Assembly (NCBI RefSeq): GCF_040958095.1
Contig: NC_091152.1
Span: forward strand, 23,248,844-23,312,843
From: Procambarus clarkii
Lineage: Eukaryota; Arthropoda; Malacostraca; Decapoda; Cambaridae
DNA length: 64,000 bases
Reading direction: 5' to 3'
Shown here: positions 11,585 through 23,834 of the stretch, piece after piece
Layout of the letters: each line of letters starts with the position of its first letter
How positions within the stretch are numbered: the first letter of the stretch is position 1
Position numbers and translations under genes: made by a program
Notes under the pieces: generated by a model
Database searches by the model: none
The model's input: only the letters and a program-made list of their open reading frames with translations
Told to the model about the DNA's origin: nothing

Positions 11585-12650
11585 ACAGTCGTTTTGTCTG
11601 CCCGGTGTAGCCCAGAAGAATCTGCAGCCTCCCGGCTGCTGGCTTATCCAGACATGTGTGGCCTCCCAGGACGCTGGTTATCAGACGTATTGTCTGCTCG
11701 GTGTAGCCCGGAATATACTGCGGCCTCCCAGGCCGCTGGTTATCAGACGTATTGTCTGCTCAGTGTAGCCCGGAAGATACTGCTGCTTCCCAGGCCGCTG
11801 GTTTATTCAGACGTTTAGTCTGCCCAACGTAGCCAGGAAGGTTGACAGCCGCTGCCGTCTTAGCTGACTGCGTTCAGGGGCTGCTCCCCAGCCGACGTCC
11901 TTCCTGCGACGAGTTAAGCAGACGTCCTTCCTGCGACGAGTTAAGCCGACGTCCTTCCTGCGACGAGTTAAGCAGACGTCCTTCCTGCGACGAGTTAAGC
12001 AGACGTCCTTCCTGCGACGAGTTAAGCCGACGTCCTTCCTGCGACGAGTTAAGCCGACGTCCTTCCTGCGATGAGTTAAGCCGACGTCCTTCCTGCGATG
12101 AGTTAAGCCGACGTCCTTCCTGCGATGAGTTAAGCCGACGTCCTTCCTGCGATGAGTTAAGCCGACGTCCTTCCTGCGATGAGTTAAGCAGACGTCCTTC
12201 CTGCGATGAGTTAAGCCGACGATGTTCTACAGGTATTATATTTATATTGGTCATATAAATACACGGCCTTTCTGGCCGCGGGTTTATCCAGACGTGTTGT
12301 CTGCCGGTGTAGCCCGGAATCTACTGCGGCCCCCCAGGCCGCTGGTTTCTCCAGACGTTTTGTCTGCCCAATGTAGCCACGAAGGTTGTCATAGCCGCTG
12401 CCGTCTTCGCTGTCTGCGCTCGGGGGTTCATGTCCAGCCGACGTTCTTCCTGTGGTGAGTTAAGCTGGCGATGTTATTCAGGTATCTTATTTACATTGGC
12501 CATATAAATATGTGGTCTTTCAGGCCGCTGGTTTATCCAGACGTGTTGTCTGCCTGGTAGCCCGGAAGTCACAGTGGGCCCCCCCCCCAGGCCGCTGGTT
12601 TATCCAGACGTTTCATCTGCCGGTGTAGCCCGGAACGTTTCCACAGCCAC
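11585..12650 (+). repeat. ~62-bp repeat family and a ~240-bp higher-order duplication
   Basis: Units with CAGACGT-TTGTCTGCCCGGTGTAGCCCGGAA and CAGGCCGCTGGTT blocks recur at about 11590-11850, 12290-12375 and 12535-12640. A larger unit (GAAGGTTG...GCCGCTGCCGTCTT...TATATTGG...GGCCGCTGG) is present twice, at about 11838-12300 and 12380-12545. The first copy is inflated by the 27-bp array, while the second has only one unit at that place. Confidence 0.7.
11893..12221 (+). repeat. 27-bp minisatellite, 12 units
   Basis: Twelve near-identical units of CGACGTCCTTCCTGCGACGA plus GTTAAGC. The period is a multiple of three, so all frames stay open and give artefactual repeats such as SRRPSCDEL on the plus strand and NSSQEGRRL on the minus strand. 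The first six units read GACGAG and the last six GATGAG. The homologous site near 12433 holds a single diverged unit, showing where expansion began. Confidence 0.9.
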
Positions 12651-12749
12651 CGACTGTGGAAACTTACAAGTGTTAATCCCGTTTCTCTAACGAATTATAG
12701 TCCAGCTTTATTTTGAGCATACTTTGTTTTGCAATTTATAATTATTTGT

Positions 12750-13920
12750 TATAATTGTATTAATTGTAATTATGTTATAATAGCACAGTTTGCCTAGTTT
12801 CCTCAGTAGTTACAGTACTTTCGTTTGGCTCTTGCAGTTATTCACGTCGCTTATTTGGTTATATTTATGTTATGCATCTCCTCCGTTCCCTTAATGTAAC
12901 ATGGCTATATATCCACGCCGATTGTATACCCTTATTTTGTACTTGCAGATACCACGTGCCATGCCTTGCCCTATTCATAATTATGTTCTACATCTCGGCG
13001 CTAACATGCCTCCTGTTTCAGGTTACCTCGGACTTTCTTTCCCAATCAGCCTCCTTAATTTACTCCGACAGTTGATGCGTTGCTCATGTCGCATGTTTAT
13101 TTTTGCGTTGCTGTGTCCAGTATGCTTGCCCACTTTTACCCTGCCTTACGTCATCAAGTAAAGACAGCCAGGATGTGCTATTTGCAGAGTTACTAAGTAA
13201 ATTATTAAGTAAAGTCAGACAGGATGTGCTATTTGCAGTATTCGCGGGCCCTTATTTTAGCTTCACGTCTCCTGGCCCTGCATTTTTGCCTAGTTTCATC
13301 GGTAGTTACAGTAGTTTATGCTTAGCTTTGCAGTTTAGTTTCCTCAGTGGTTACAGTATTTACGCTTGGCTCTTGCAGTTTATTCTCGTTACTTATCAGG
13401 TTATATTTGTTATGCTTTCCCTCCGTTCTCTTAATGTAAAAATGGTTATATATGCACGCCGATTGTATACCCTTATTTTGTACCTGCAGACTTCACGTGC
13501 CATGACTTGCCCTATTCAGGTGACCTGGACAGGGGGGTGGCCCCCACGTTGCCTGGGGCACGGTACACTCCAGCAGATGGCGGCGTCGAAGCGTCGTCGG
13601 GAACGTCGTATATTTAATGATATCCCGTTCTTTGCCTTCCTAAGACAATGTAAATTAAGATTTTATACGCTTATATGGAAGGTTTCTTATTTTGTACTGG
13701 CAGACATCTCGCGACATGCCTTGCCCTTCCTCTTAATTACGTTCTACATTTCAGCACTAACATGCCTCCTGCTTTCAGATTACCACGGATTCCTTTTCCC
13801 AAACAGCCTACCTTAATTTACTCCGACAGTTGATGCTTTGCTCATGTCGCATGTTTAATTTTGCGTTGCTGTGTTCAGTATGTTTGTTCATTTTCCTTGC
13901 CTTACGTCATTACGTAAAGT
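12750..13920 (+). repeat. Segmental duplications in the repeat block
   Basis: The string CACGCCGATTGTATACCC followed by TTATTTTGTAC and a CACGTGCCATG segment occurs at about 12915 and 13455, with a decayed form near 13665. The segments TTTACTCCGACAGTTGATGC (13058, 13818) and CATGTTTATTTTTGCGTTGC (13091) or its relative at 13850 mark a ~760-bp duplication. A GC-rich island at 13519-13612 contains the open frame AASKRRRERR. No gene is assigned. Confidence 0.6.
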
Positions 13921-14254
13921 CAGCCAGGATGTGCTATTTGCAGAGTTACTAATTAAATTATTAAGTAAAGTCAGCCAGGATGTGCTATTTGCAGAGTTAC
14001 TAAGTAAATTATTAAGTAAAGTCAGCCAGGATGTGCTATTCGCAGAGTTCCTAAGTAAATTATTAAGTAAAGTCAGCCAGGATGTGCTATTTGCAGAGTT
14101 ACTAAGTAAATTATTAAGTAAAGTCAGCCAGGATGTGCTATTTGCAGAGTTACTAAGTAAATTATTAAGAAGTCAGCCAGGATGTGCTATTTGCAGAGTT
14201 ACTAAGTAAATTATTAAGTCAGCCAGGATGTGCTATTTGCAGAGTTACTAATTA
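13919..14254 (+). repeat. 51-bp minisatellite, about seven units
   Basis: Units of GTCAGCCAGGATGTGCTATT TGCAGAGTT ACTAAGTAAATTATTAAGTAAA repeat every 51 bp, the last two shortened by small deletions. Two more units sit at 13155-13235. The unit resembles the 190-bp satellite around its GTAAAGTCAGCTAGG block, so the two arrays probably share ancestry. The period of 17 codons keeps a frame open (SQDVLFAELLSKLL), which is an artefact. Confidence 0.85.
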
Positions 14255-15466
14255 CTAATTACTAGTCTTTTGCTGGGCTACCTTTATGCTTCTCCCCTTC
14301 CTGTCTAGGTATGTTTAGGTATGGCTAGCGGTGCGCGAGCCGCGGCTTATCGGTTCCTCCTACGTCTGCGTGTCTGTTAATTTTGTTATTGTTGGACTCG
14401 TAATTTGATTTGTATTTATTACGGAAAAATTTTTCTCCCGCAATTTACTCTTTGTTTAAGTTTCACGTTCAATTTGTTATTAAGGGACTATCAATTAGGA
14501 TTTGTATTAATCTATTGCTTTGCCTCTGTGCCTTTAAGTTATTTTCAGCTAAGGTACGCTAGTTGCAGTGCATTCGGGTGGCCCCCCCCCCCACAATTTT
14601 TTTTCTCCTCCGGTTATTTCGTCCTATTACACTCGTTTCCCTCATTATATATTCTATTCTGAATTTTGTGCATTATATCTGACCACCCATTCTTCATCGT
14701 ATCGACAGTACATTAAGTTACATTTGGATGCTACCGAGAAGTTTAGCATGGCCTCGCGCACGGTGTCATGCAAAAAACTGGCCATTCGGCCTTCCTTTCG
14801 GCAAGCTCAAGCCAGTCAGTTAGCATGACGTCGGCCAGCTTGTGGTTGGCCAGCGCAGCCAGCATGCTGTTGGCCATAGGTCGCTAACGTTCTTTGGCCA
14901 TCCGGCCTTCTGGGCTATTTTACTCTTCTTGTTCCTTCGCCATTGTTGTTTCCTACTACGTAATAGTATTCTATTTAATTTTACCTCATCTATCATTAGG
15001 TTAGGGGCCCCTTATCTCCAACCGCTATTCCTTCCACTGCGCTCTGCCCGCTTGGCGCTCAATGCCGGTTTCTTCTGTTCCCTTTATTCGCAGCCACGAC
15101 AAGCCGGAACCCCCCCCCCCCTTCACACCCTACTGCGGCGAGGAAGAGAACGCGAGCCGGATATTCCTCTGATCACCATCAACGCACGCAGCGGTGCCGG
15201 GATGCAGCCGCCCAGGGCCTACGTTAATACTATTATCTTCTCTTTATTTGCTGGGCTATATGGCAGTATTAATATTACTCCGTACCGTTACTTTCATTCC
15301 AGTATTATTTTATTAAAATATAAATTGTTATTATGGTTTGGCGTTGCTTTCTTAATTTCTTCCATTCTGCGGCACTTGCCGTCATCTGTTATTTACGATA
15401 TTACATTGTATTCTTCATTGTACGATTATTTACGACATTGTATTCTTATTATTATCCTTATTACAG
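14255..15466 (+). other. AT-rich region with GC islands, no assigned gene
   Basis: Mostly pyrimidine-rich AT sequence with poly-C runs at about 14579 and 15110. A GC island at 14745-14890 contains GGCCATTCGGCC/GGCCATCCGGCC palindromic motifs. Another at 15094-15225 starts after a TTATTCGCAG acceptor-like site and has two open frames. These look like exons or mobile-element coding scraps, but I recognise no protein. Confidence 0.35.
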
Positions 15467-15668
15467 TTACTGAATGGCAGCTCCCTGCCGTCGATTTCAC
15501 TTTGCTCCTGTTCTAAAGATGTTGCCGAAGTTCACGGCGTACTAGCTGCGGCTCGCAGACGCTCATTGACAACACAAGACTACACTCAGCGGCCACTCAA
15601 GGCAGACTCCTTGGCTTCTATCCAGCCCAATCACCCGTCTGGAGGCAGAGATGGGATAGAGACCAAGG
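15467..15668 (+). other. Exon-like 202-bp open island
   Basis: It is bounded by a TTATTACAG acceptor-like site and a GG|GTAATG donor-like site, with a frame open throughout (starts LLNGSSLPSISLCSCSKD, ends RDGIETKG). GC content is much higher than the flanks. The product is not recognised. The downstream recombinase-like segment is not in the phase this exon would need, so a simple joined gene is not supported. Confidence 0.3.
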
Positions 15669-16169
15669 GTAATGTTCCCCGCTCACATTCTACATCCGAT
15701 TAGGACACAAGCATGTTACAGATTTGGCTTTAAGAATTGGTTCTTATTCCATTTTATTGTTTATGTATATGTTGCTTAGTTGTTATACCCTTTCTTGGTA
15801 TATGTATTGTTTATATTCAAGATTTATAGTGTTTCGTCTTACCCTGTTATAGTTGCTTTGTGCCTCCTTGCTGTTCTACCGGTTTTCTCCCACCTTTGCT
15901 CTTAGCAAAGGTACTTCCCCCTTCCGTTTGCTGGAAGATTCTTAGATTTGTTAGCCCCCCTTCATTGCTACAGTATAATTATTCGGATGCTCTTTATTCA
16001 TCCAGGATTGTTAATTAAGGTTTCTCTTAATTCCTGCTGCCGGGCTCCCTCCCCCGTTTTTCGTCTCCGTATTGATTCAGCTAGGGTTTCCCTCTCGTCT
16101 GTGCTCTTGCCTGTCACGATAACACTGCACGCCGCTTCTGCCCACCCTTACTGCCTTATATCTTTCAGC

Positions 16170-16570
16170 CCGGGGGAGGTGAGCTACGCGACAAAAAAAT
16201 CGACGCACGCTCCGACTGGACCAGGTATCGCTTACATGGTCAGGAATCAACACTCTTCGGATCCTACAAGCACAGATCCTACAAGCGCTCCTGTCACCAG
16301 GCGAGATTTTTCCAGGATCCTACGCGCTGCCCTCTCGGCGCTAGGCTTGACTCCAGATGACTACGCTCCGCACCCAGCTGTCTCGGGACGGGCTCGCCAC
16401 ATCAGAAATAATGGCAAACGGCAGGCGGAAGAGTAGTGCTCACATCCTACGTCAGACGGGACGTTGTTGCTCTGCTACATTGAGTGCCTCACGCGGCCAG
16501 CTGGCACTCGCCCTTCGGGGGGGGGGGGTCCGGCCGCTGGCCTGCGGTGGGGGTGCAGCGCCGGTCCCCA
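16170..16570 (+). pseudogene. Degenerate tyrosine recombinase C-terminus (DIRS/Crypton-like)
   Basis: One frame reads TRRDFSRILRAALSALGL then TPDDYAPH, which resembles the segment preceding the HxxR box of eukaryotic tyrosine recombinases. After a frame change the sequence LATSEIMANGRRKSSAHILR resembles the region around the GRW-S-AY catalytic tyrosine motif, but the Trp is Arg and the Tyr is His, and the spacing between the boxes is too short. Such recombinases are found in DIRS and Crypton elements. No RT is attached nearby. Assignment is by motif memory only; it could be coincidental. Confidence 0.4.
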
Positions 16571-17139
16571 AGTGTCCCGCTGTCCGCAGCTAATACTTTG
16601 CCCAGTCTAGGTGCTAGTAAGCCCTACTTGTAGTCACACCCCCTTCTCCTTATCCATTAGGTCTTTTACGGCCTCTTGGCCGGGTACATTACGTGTTATG
16701 TGGTCTCTCACTTATTAGTTATTCTTTGTGTCCTGCCTGTTATATCCTAGTGTTATATAATTACTACACATTTGCACTCGGCCTTAATTCTAGTACCAGT
16801 TAACCTTTAGGTTTCTGCAGAATTAGTTTCCATGTCACTATAGGCTAAGGTCTCATACTTACTACGGGTGTACCTTTTAAGTTAAATCTAGTCCTTGGAA
16901 TTGTTACTGTTAATTCTTACTTTATATATTTACTTTATATATTTACTTTATATATTTTAATATAAACGTTATATATTCCTTAAATTATATTTGAAACTTT
17001 GTATATTTACATGTTCAATATTAAGTTTTATATAATATCAACTTTGTTAAGTCTATAATATAAACCGTGTTTAATATAAACTTTATATAATTACTTACTT
17101 TATGTGAACTTTATATATTTACATGTTCCGCAGAATTTA
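16571..17139 (+). other. Intergenic, AT-rich
   Basis: A GC-rich tail (poly-G at 16517-16527) gives way to AT-rich DNA with a TTTACTTTATATA repeat around 16918-16955. No gene is seen. Confidence 0.6.
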
Positions 17140-17290
17140 ATCTTCAATAAACTTTAACGCCCCATACTGCCAGTATCTTTCTCCCCCTGGTCAGAAAAAG
17201 CCATCCCCCAACATTCATTGTAGCAAGTTCGCTCAGAGTGACGTGTGGGTTAGCAATGCCAAAGGCTGCCTTAAGATCTAGAAAAGTGGT
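17140..17290 (-). pseudogene. LINE RT fragment (motif A region)
   Basis: The minus strand encodes YTTFLDLKAAFGIANPHVTL followed by NVGGWLF, a degenerate RT palm segment of an RNase H-type LINE, with the motif A Asp retained. It overlaps in protein terms the start of the fragment at 8.99 kb but differs in sequence, so the two are probably different copies rather than one element split by the 8-kb block. Confidence 0.6.
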
Positions 17291-17305
17291 ATATGACCTA
17301 TCAGT

Positions 17306-17456
17306 ATTTTTTTTTGTCAATTTTACTGTTAAATATCTACAAATCATCTGTTAGTTAGGAAATGTAGATGTTTATCTCTCAGAATGTTTGGTAATATATT
17401 TATTGTTTGTGATGTGTGTATATGTATGTATTAACACGATGTACATGTATATGTAG
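17306..17456 (+). repeat. Fragment of the LINE 3' end with (TTTCAA)n tail family
   Basis: It matches 5430-5570 over GTCAATTTTACTGTTAAATA and CTCTCAGAATGTT...GGTAATAT, then breaks off at AACACGATGTAC before the tail. Confidence 0.7.
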
Positions 17457-17515
17457 TGTAGTGTATGATGTAGCGTATACTCTTTTCACTGTTCTGACCT
17501 TAATTTTCGATGTGC

Positions 17516-17791
17516 AGTCTCTGTGGTGTAGTGGTAAGACACTCGCCTGGCGTTCCGCGAGCGCTATGTCATGGGTTCGTAATCCTGGCCGGGGAGGATT
17601 TACTGGGCGCAATTCCTTAACTGTAGCCTCTGTTTAACGCAACAGTAAAATGTGTACTTGGATGAAAAAACGATTCTTCGCGGCGAGGGATCGTATTCCA
17701 GGGACCATAGCCGATAACGCTACGCATACTAGTGGCTGTACAAGAATGTAACAATTCTTGTATATATCTCAAAAAAAAAAAAAAAAAAAAA
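17516..17791 (+). repeat. tRNA-derived SINE with LINE-like 3' tail
   Basis: The head resembles a tRNA: an A-box-like TGGTGTAGTGGTAAGAC and a B-box GGTTCGTAATCCT (one base longer than canonical). The middle is non-coding. The 3' part, ACGCTACGCATACTAGTGGC then TGTACAAGAATGTAA, matches the 3' UTR of the LINE at 49.79-49.88 kb, and the element ends in a poly-A of about 20 bases. It cannot be a functional tRNA because the acceptor stem is not paired. The shared tail suggests it is moved by that LINE's RT. Confidence 0.8.
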
Positions 17792-17844
17792 ATGTACATA
17801 TTTTATTTTTGTACCAATGTGTTCGCAATAGAATGTTCTAAGAA

Positions 17845-19681
<1,837 letters not shown>

Positions 19682-19684
<3 letters not shown>

Positions 19685-20066
19685 GTACCTAGTAGCCAGA
19701 ACGCACTTCTCAGCCTACTATGCAAGGCCCGATTTGCCTAATAAGCCAAGTTTTCATGAATTAATCGTTTTTCGACTACCTAACCTACCTGCCCTAACCT
19801 AACCTAACTTTTTCGGCTACATAACCTAACCTAACCTATAAAGATAGGTAATGATAGGTTAGGTAGGGTTGGTTAGGTTCGGTCATATATCTACATTAAT
19901 TTTAAATCCAATAAAAAAAACATGACCTCATACATAATGCAATAGGTAGCTTTATCATTTCATAAGAAAAAAATAGAGAAAATATATTAATTCAGGAAAA
20001 CTTGGCTTATTAGGCAAATCGGGCCTTGCATAGTTGGCTGAGAAGTGCGTTCTGGCTACTAGGTAC

Positions 20067-20069
<3 letters not shown>
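19682..20069 (-). mobile_element. MITE-like element, copy 2 (388 bp)
   Basis: Same family as copy 1, in the opposite internal orientation. The terminal repeats are near-perfect, with one mismatch visible near the inner AGCCTACTATGC segment. Confidence 0.85.
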
Positions 20070-20097
<28 letters not shown>

Positions 20098-20100
<3 letters not shown>

Positions 20101-20482
20101 GTACCTAATAGCCAGAACGCACTTCTCAGCCTACTATGCAAGGCCCGATTTGCCTAATAAGCCAAGTTTTCATGATTTAATATATTTTCTCTAATTTTTT
20201 GCTTATGAATTGATAAAGCTACCCATTTCATTATGTATGAGGTCAATTTTTTTTATTGGAGTTAAAATTGACGTAGATATATGACCGAACCTAACTAACC
20301 CTACCTAACCTAACCTAACCTATCTTTATAGGTTAGGTTAGGTTAGGTAGCCGAAAAAGTTAGGTTAGGTTAGGTTAGGTAGGTTAGGTAGTCGAAAAAC
20401 AATTAATTCATGAAAACTTGGCTTATTAGGCAAATCGGGCCTTGCATAGTAGGCTGTGAAGTGCGTTATGGCTACTAGGTAC

Positions 20483-20485
<3 letters not shown>
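20098..20485 (+). mobile_element. MITE-like element, copy 3 (388 bp)
   Basis: Same family and orientation as copy 1. It is separated from copy 2 by only about 28 bp of (AT)n. Small substitutions occur in both terminal repeats (CTAATAGCC, GTTATGGCT). Confidence 0.85.
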
Positions 20486-20547
<62 letters not shown>

Positions 20548-20550
<3 letters not shown>

Positions 20551-20934
20551 GTACCTAGTAGCCAGAACTCACTTCTCAGCCTACTATTCAAGGCCCGATT
20601 TGCCTAATAAGCCAAGTTTTCCTGAATTAATATATTTACTATAATTTTTTTCTTATGAAATGATAAAGCAACCCTTTTCTCTATGTATGAGGTCAATTTT
20701 TTTTTATTGGAGTTAAAATTAACGTAGATATATGACCGAACCTAACCAACCCTACCTAACCTAACCTAACCTATATTTATAGGTAAGGTTAGGTTAGGTA
20801 GCCAAAAAAAGCTAGGTTAGGTTAGGTTAGGTAGGTTAGGTAGACGAAAAAACATTAATTCATGAAAACTTGGCTTATTAGGCAAATCGGGCCTTGAATA
20901 GTAGGCTGAGAAGTGCGTTCTGGCTATTAGGTAC

Positions 20935-20937
<3 letters not shown>
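20548..20937 (+). mobile_element. MITE-like element, copy 4 (390 bp)
   Basis: Same family and orientation as copy 1, flanked by about 62 bp (left) and 28 bp (right) of (AT)n. The TTAGG-like arms are present. Confidence 0.85.
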
Positions 20938-21752
<815 letters not shown>

Positions 21753-21884
21753 ATTGACGATCACAAAACACTGATCATTTTATGCGGAAAATCCACTGAG
21801 AAATATGAAATGAGGTGAACGTTTCGGCTTGATAAAGCCTTTGTCAACACCAGAATGACTAAAGGAGAAGGATGATGATTGATG

Positions 21885-23095
21885 AAGATTAAGCCACCAA
21901 AAAGGTGGCACGGGCATGAATAGCCCGTAAGTGGTGGCCCTTTTGAGCCATTACCAGTATCAATAGATGATACTGGAGATCTGTGGAGGTGCAACTGCAC
22001 CCTGCGTGACGGGAGATGTCTCCCGGACCAAATGGTGAAAGGAGAAGGTTGATGATGATGAAGATTAAACCACCCAAGAGGTGGCACGGGCATGAATAGC
22101 CCGTAAGTGGTGGCCCTTTTGAGCCATTACCAGTATCAAGAGCTGATACTGGAGATCTGTGGAGGCGCGACTGCACCCTGCGTGACGGGAGATGTCTCCC
22201 GGACCAAGTGGTGACCAGATGGTGAAGGAGAATTGATTGATTGATTGATGAAGATTAAGCCACCCAAAAGGTGGCACGGGCATGAATAGCCCGTATGTGG
22301 TGGCCTTTTTAAGCCATTACCAGTATCAAGAGCTGATACTGGAGATCTGTGGAGGTGCGACTGCACCCAGCGTGACGGGAGATGTCTCCCTGAACAATTG
22401 GTGACCAGATGGTCCTTGTGTGAAGGAGAAGGATTGATGATTGATGAAGATTAAGCCACCCAAAAGGTGGCACGGGCGTGAATAGCCCGTAAGTGGCGGT
22501 TCTTTTGAGCCATTACCAGTATCAAGAGCTAATACTGGAGATCTGTGGAGGTGCGACTGCACCCTGCGTGACGGGAGATGTCTCCTGTGAAGGAGAAGGT
22601 TGATTGATTGATGAAGATTAAGCCACCCAAAAGGTGGCACGGGCATGAATAGCCCGTAAGTGGTGGCCCTTTTAAGCCATTACCAGTATCAAGAGCTGAT
22701 ACTGGAGATCTGTGGAGGTGCGAATGCACCCTGCGTGACTGGAGATGTCTCCCTTTGTGAATGTGTTAAGATGAAGATTAAGCCACCCAAAAGGTGGCAC
22801 GGGCATAAATAGCCCGTAAGTGGTGGCCATTTTAAGCCATTACCAGTATCAAAAGCTGATACTGGAGACCTGTGGAGGTGCGAATGCACCCTGCATGACG
22901 GGAGATGTCTCCCTTGTGAATGTGTTAAGATGAAGATGAAGCCACCCAAAAGGTGGCACGGGCATGAATAGCTCGTAAGTGGTGGCCCTTTTGAGCCATT
23001 ACCAGTATCAATAGATGATACTGGAGATCTGTGGAGGTGCGAATGCACCCTGCGTGACGGGAGATGTCTCCCGGACCAAATGGTGACCAGATGGT
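21885..23095 (+). repeat. 157-196-bp satellite composed of hairpins, seven units
   Basis: GGTGGCACGGGCAT recurs at about 21903, 22081, 22268, 22464, 22634, 22793 and 22950. Each unit contains consecutive inverted repeats: CCACC/GGTGG, ACGGGC/GCCCGT, CCAGTATCA/TGATACTGG, GGTGC/GCACC and CGGGAGA/TCTCCCG. Loops and linkers vary between units more than stems do. Length variation comes from the GAAGGATTGATTGATGA linker. Many short minus-strand frames here are by-products. Confidence 0.85.
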
Positions 23096-23099
23096 GGTG

Positions 23100-23380
23100 T
23101 CTGTCACCGAGATAGGAAAAAATATAGTCCAGGGCAAGGCCTCGGATACCATAGTGGGGAAGTTTAAGTAAGATGTAGTTATGATGTACAGTATCAAAGG
23201 CTTTTCTCAGGTCAATGAAGAGGCCAACTGGGAACTCATTTTTGCCAAGGGCTGTGTAGATTATATCAGACTAATAATGGCATTATTGGTACTCTTTTGG
23301 GACCGGAAGCCAAACTGCAGGGACTTAATATGTTGAATTTTACAAAGTGGGAATACAGCTGACTGTAAACAATTTTCTCA
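23100..23380 (-). pseudogene. CR1-like LINE RT fragment (family E)
   Basis: The minus-strand translation gives FGFRSQKST-like, ALGKNEFPVGLFIDLRKAFD and HYGIRGLALDYI-like segments with frame breaks. It is the same family as the copy at 47.97-49.9 kb, not the A-D family. Only motif A and its surroundings remain. Confidence 0.7.
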
Positions 23381-23384
23381 AAAC

Positions 23385-23590
23385 CCTGTTGGTTCCGTAA
23401 CAAGGTTGTTGATTTGTGGAGCCATTACCACGGTGAAGGTGGGGTCCCTCGATTGTTTCAAGCGTGGGTTGAACATGTTTATGTGTGGGATTGGGTGGTT
23501 ATAAATAGGAGCTGCCTCGTATGGGCCAATAGGCCTTCTGCAGTTACCTTTGTTCTTATGTTCTTAAATATTCTTAAAATTATGGTTAGA
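23385..23590 (+). repeat. LINE 3'-terminal fragment
   Basis: VVDLWSHYH-type coding (relative of the VVDLWN-LP motif at LINE C-termini) is followed by GGGCCAATAGGCCTTCTGCA and a TTCTTATGTTCTTA microsatellite tail, a typical LINE end. Confidence 0.6.
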
Positions 23591-23682
23591 TTGGGCATTG
23601 TTCTGTAATTGTTTATATCAGCTGCCTCGCCTCCTTTATGAACTGGCGTTACTTTACAAGACTGTAAGAACTTGTATATGTA

Positions 23683-23820
23683 TGTGAACAAGCCTGAATG
23701 GTCCCCAGGCATATATGCAACTGAAAACTCACACCCCAGAAGTGACTCGAACCCATACTGCCAGGAGCACTCTGCAACTGGTGTACAGGACCCCTTAACC
23801 ACTCGACCATCACCACATCA
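23683..23820 (-). repeat. Truncated tRNA-Leu-like SINE
   Basis: A half unit of the 260-bp SINE family with the B-box (GGGTTCGAGTCAC on the minus strand) and A-box region, diverged from the array units. Confidence 0.75.
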
Positions 23821-23834
23821 TGTTTGTATATGTA

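Noticed and set aside
11842-12258. Open frame of repeated SRRPSCDEL on plus and NSSQEGRRL on minus
   Set aside because: A 27-bp minisatellite is open in several frames by arithmetic. There is no codon-level conservation and a related site has only one unit.
13871-14209. Open frame of repeated SQDVLFAELLSKLL
   Set aside because: It is a product of the 51-bp repeat; the shortened last units break the pattern without regard to frame.
14842-15516. 224-codon frame as a membrane protein
   Set aside because: Its hydrophobic character comes from T-rich DNA; it crosses a poly-C run and the exon-like island at 15467 reads better in another frame.
8990-17150. The 8-kb block as a single insertion into one I-like LINE
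   Set aside because: LINE pieces occur on both sides in the right orientation, but they overlap in protein terms around the GYLSNRK segment with different sequence, so they are not halves of one copy.
17516-17600. Functional tRNA gene
   Set aside because: A- and B-boxes are recognisable but the acceptor stem does not pair, the B-box is lengthened, and a LINE-like tail and poly-A follow.
21885-23095. Hammerhead ribozyme in the hairpin satellite
   Set aside because: The core CTGATGA and GAAA elements are not both present; CTGATAC occurs instead as part of a stem.
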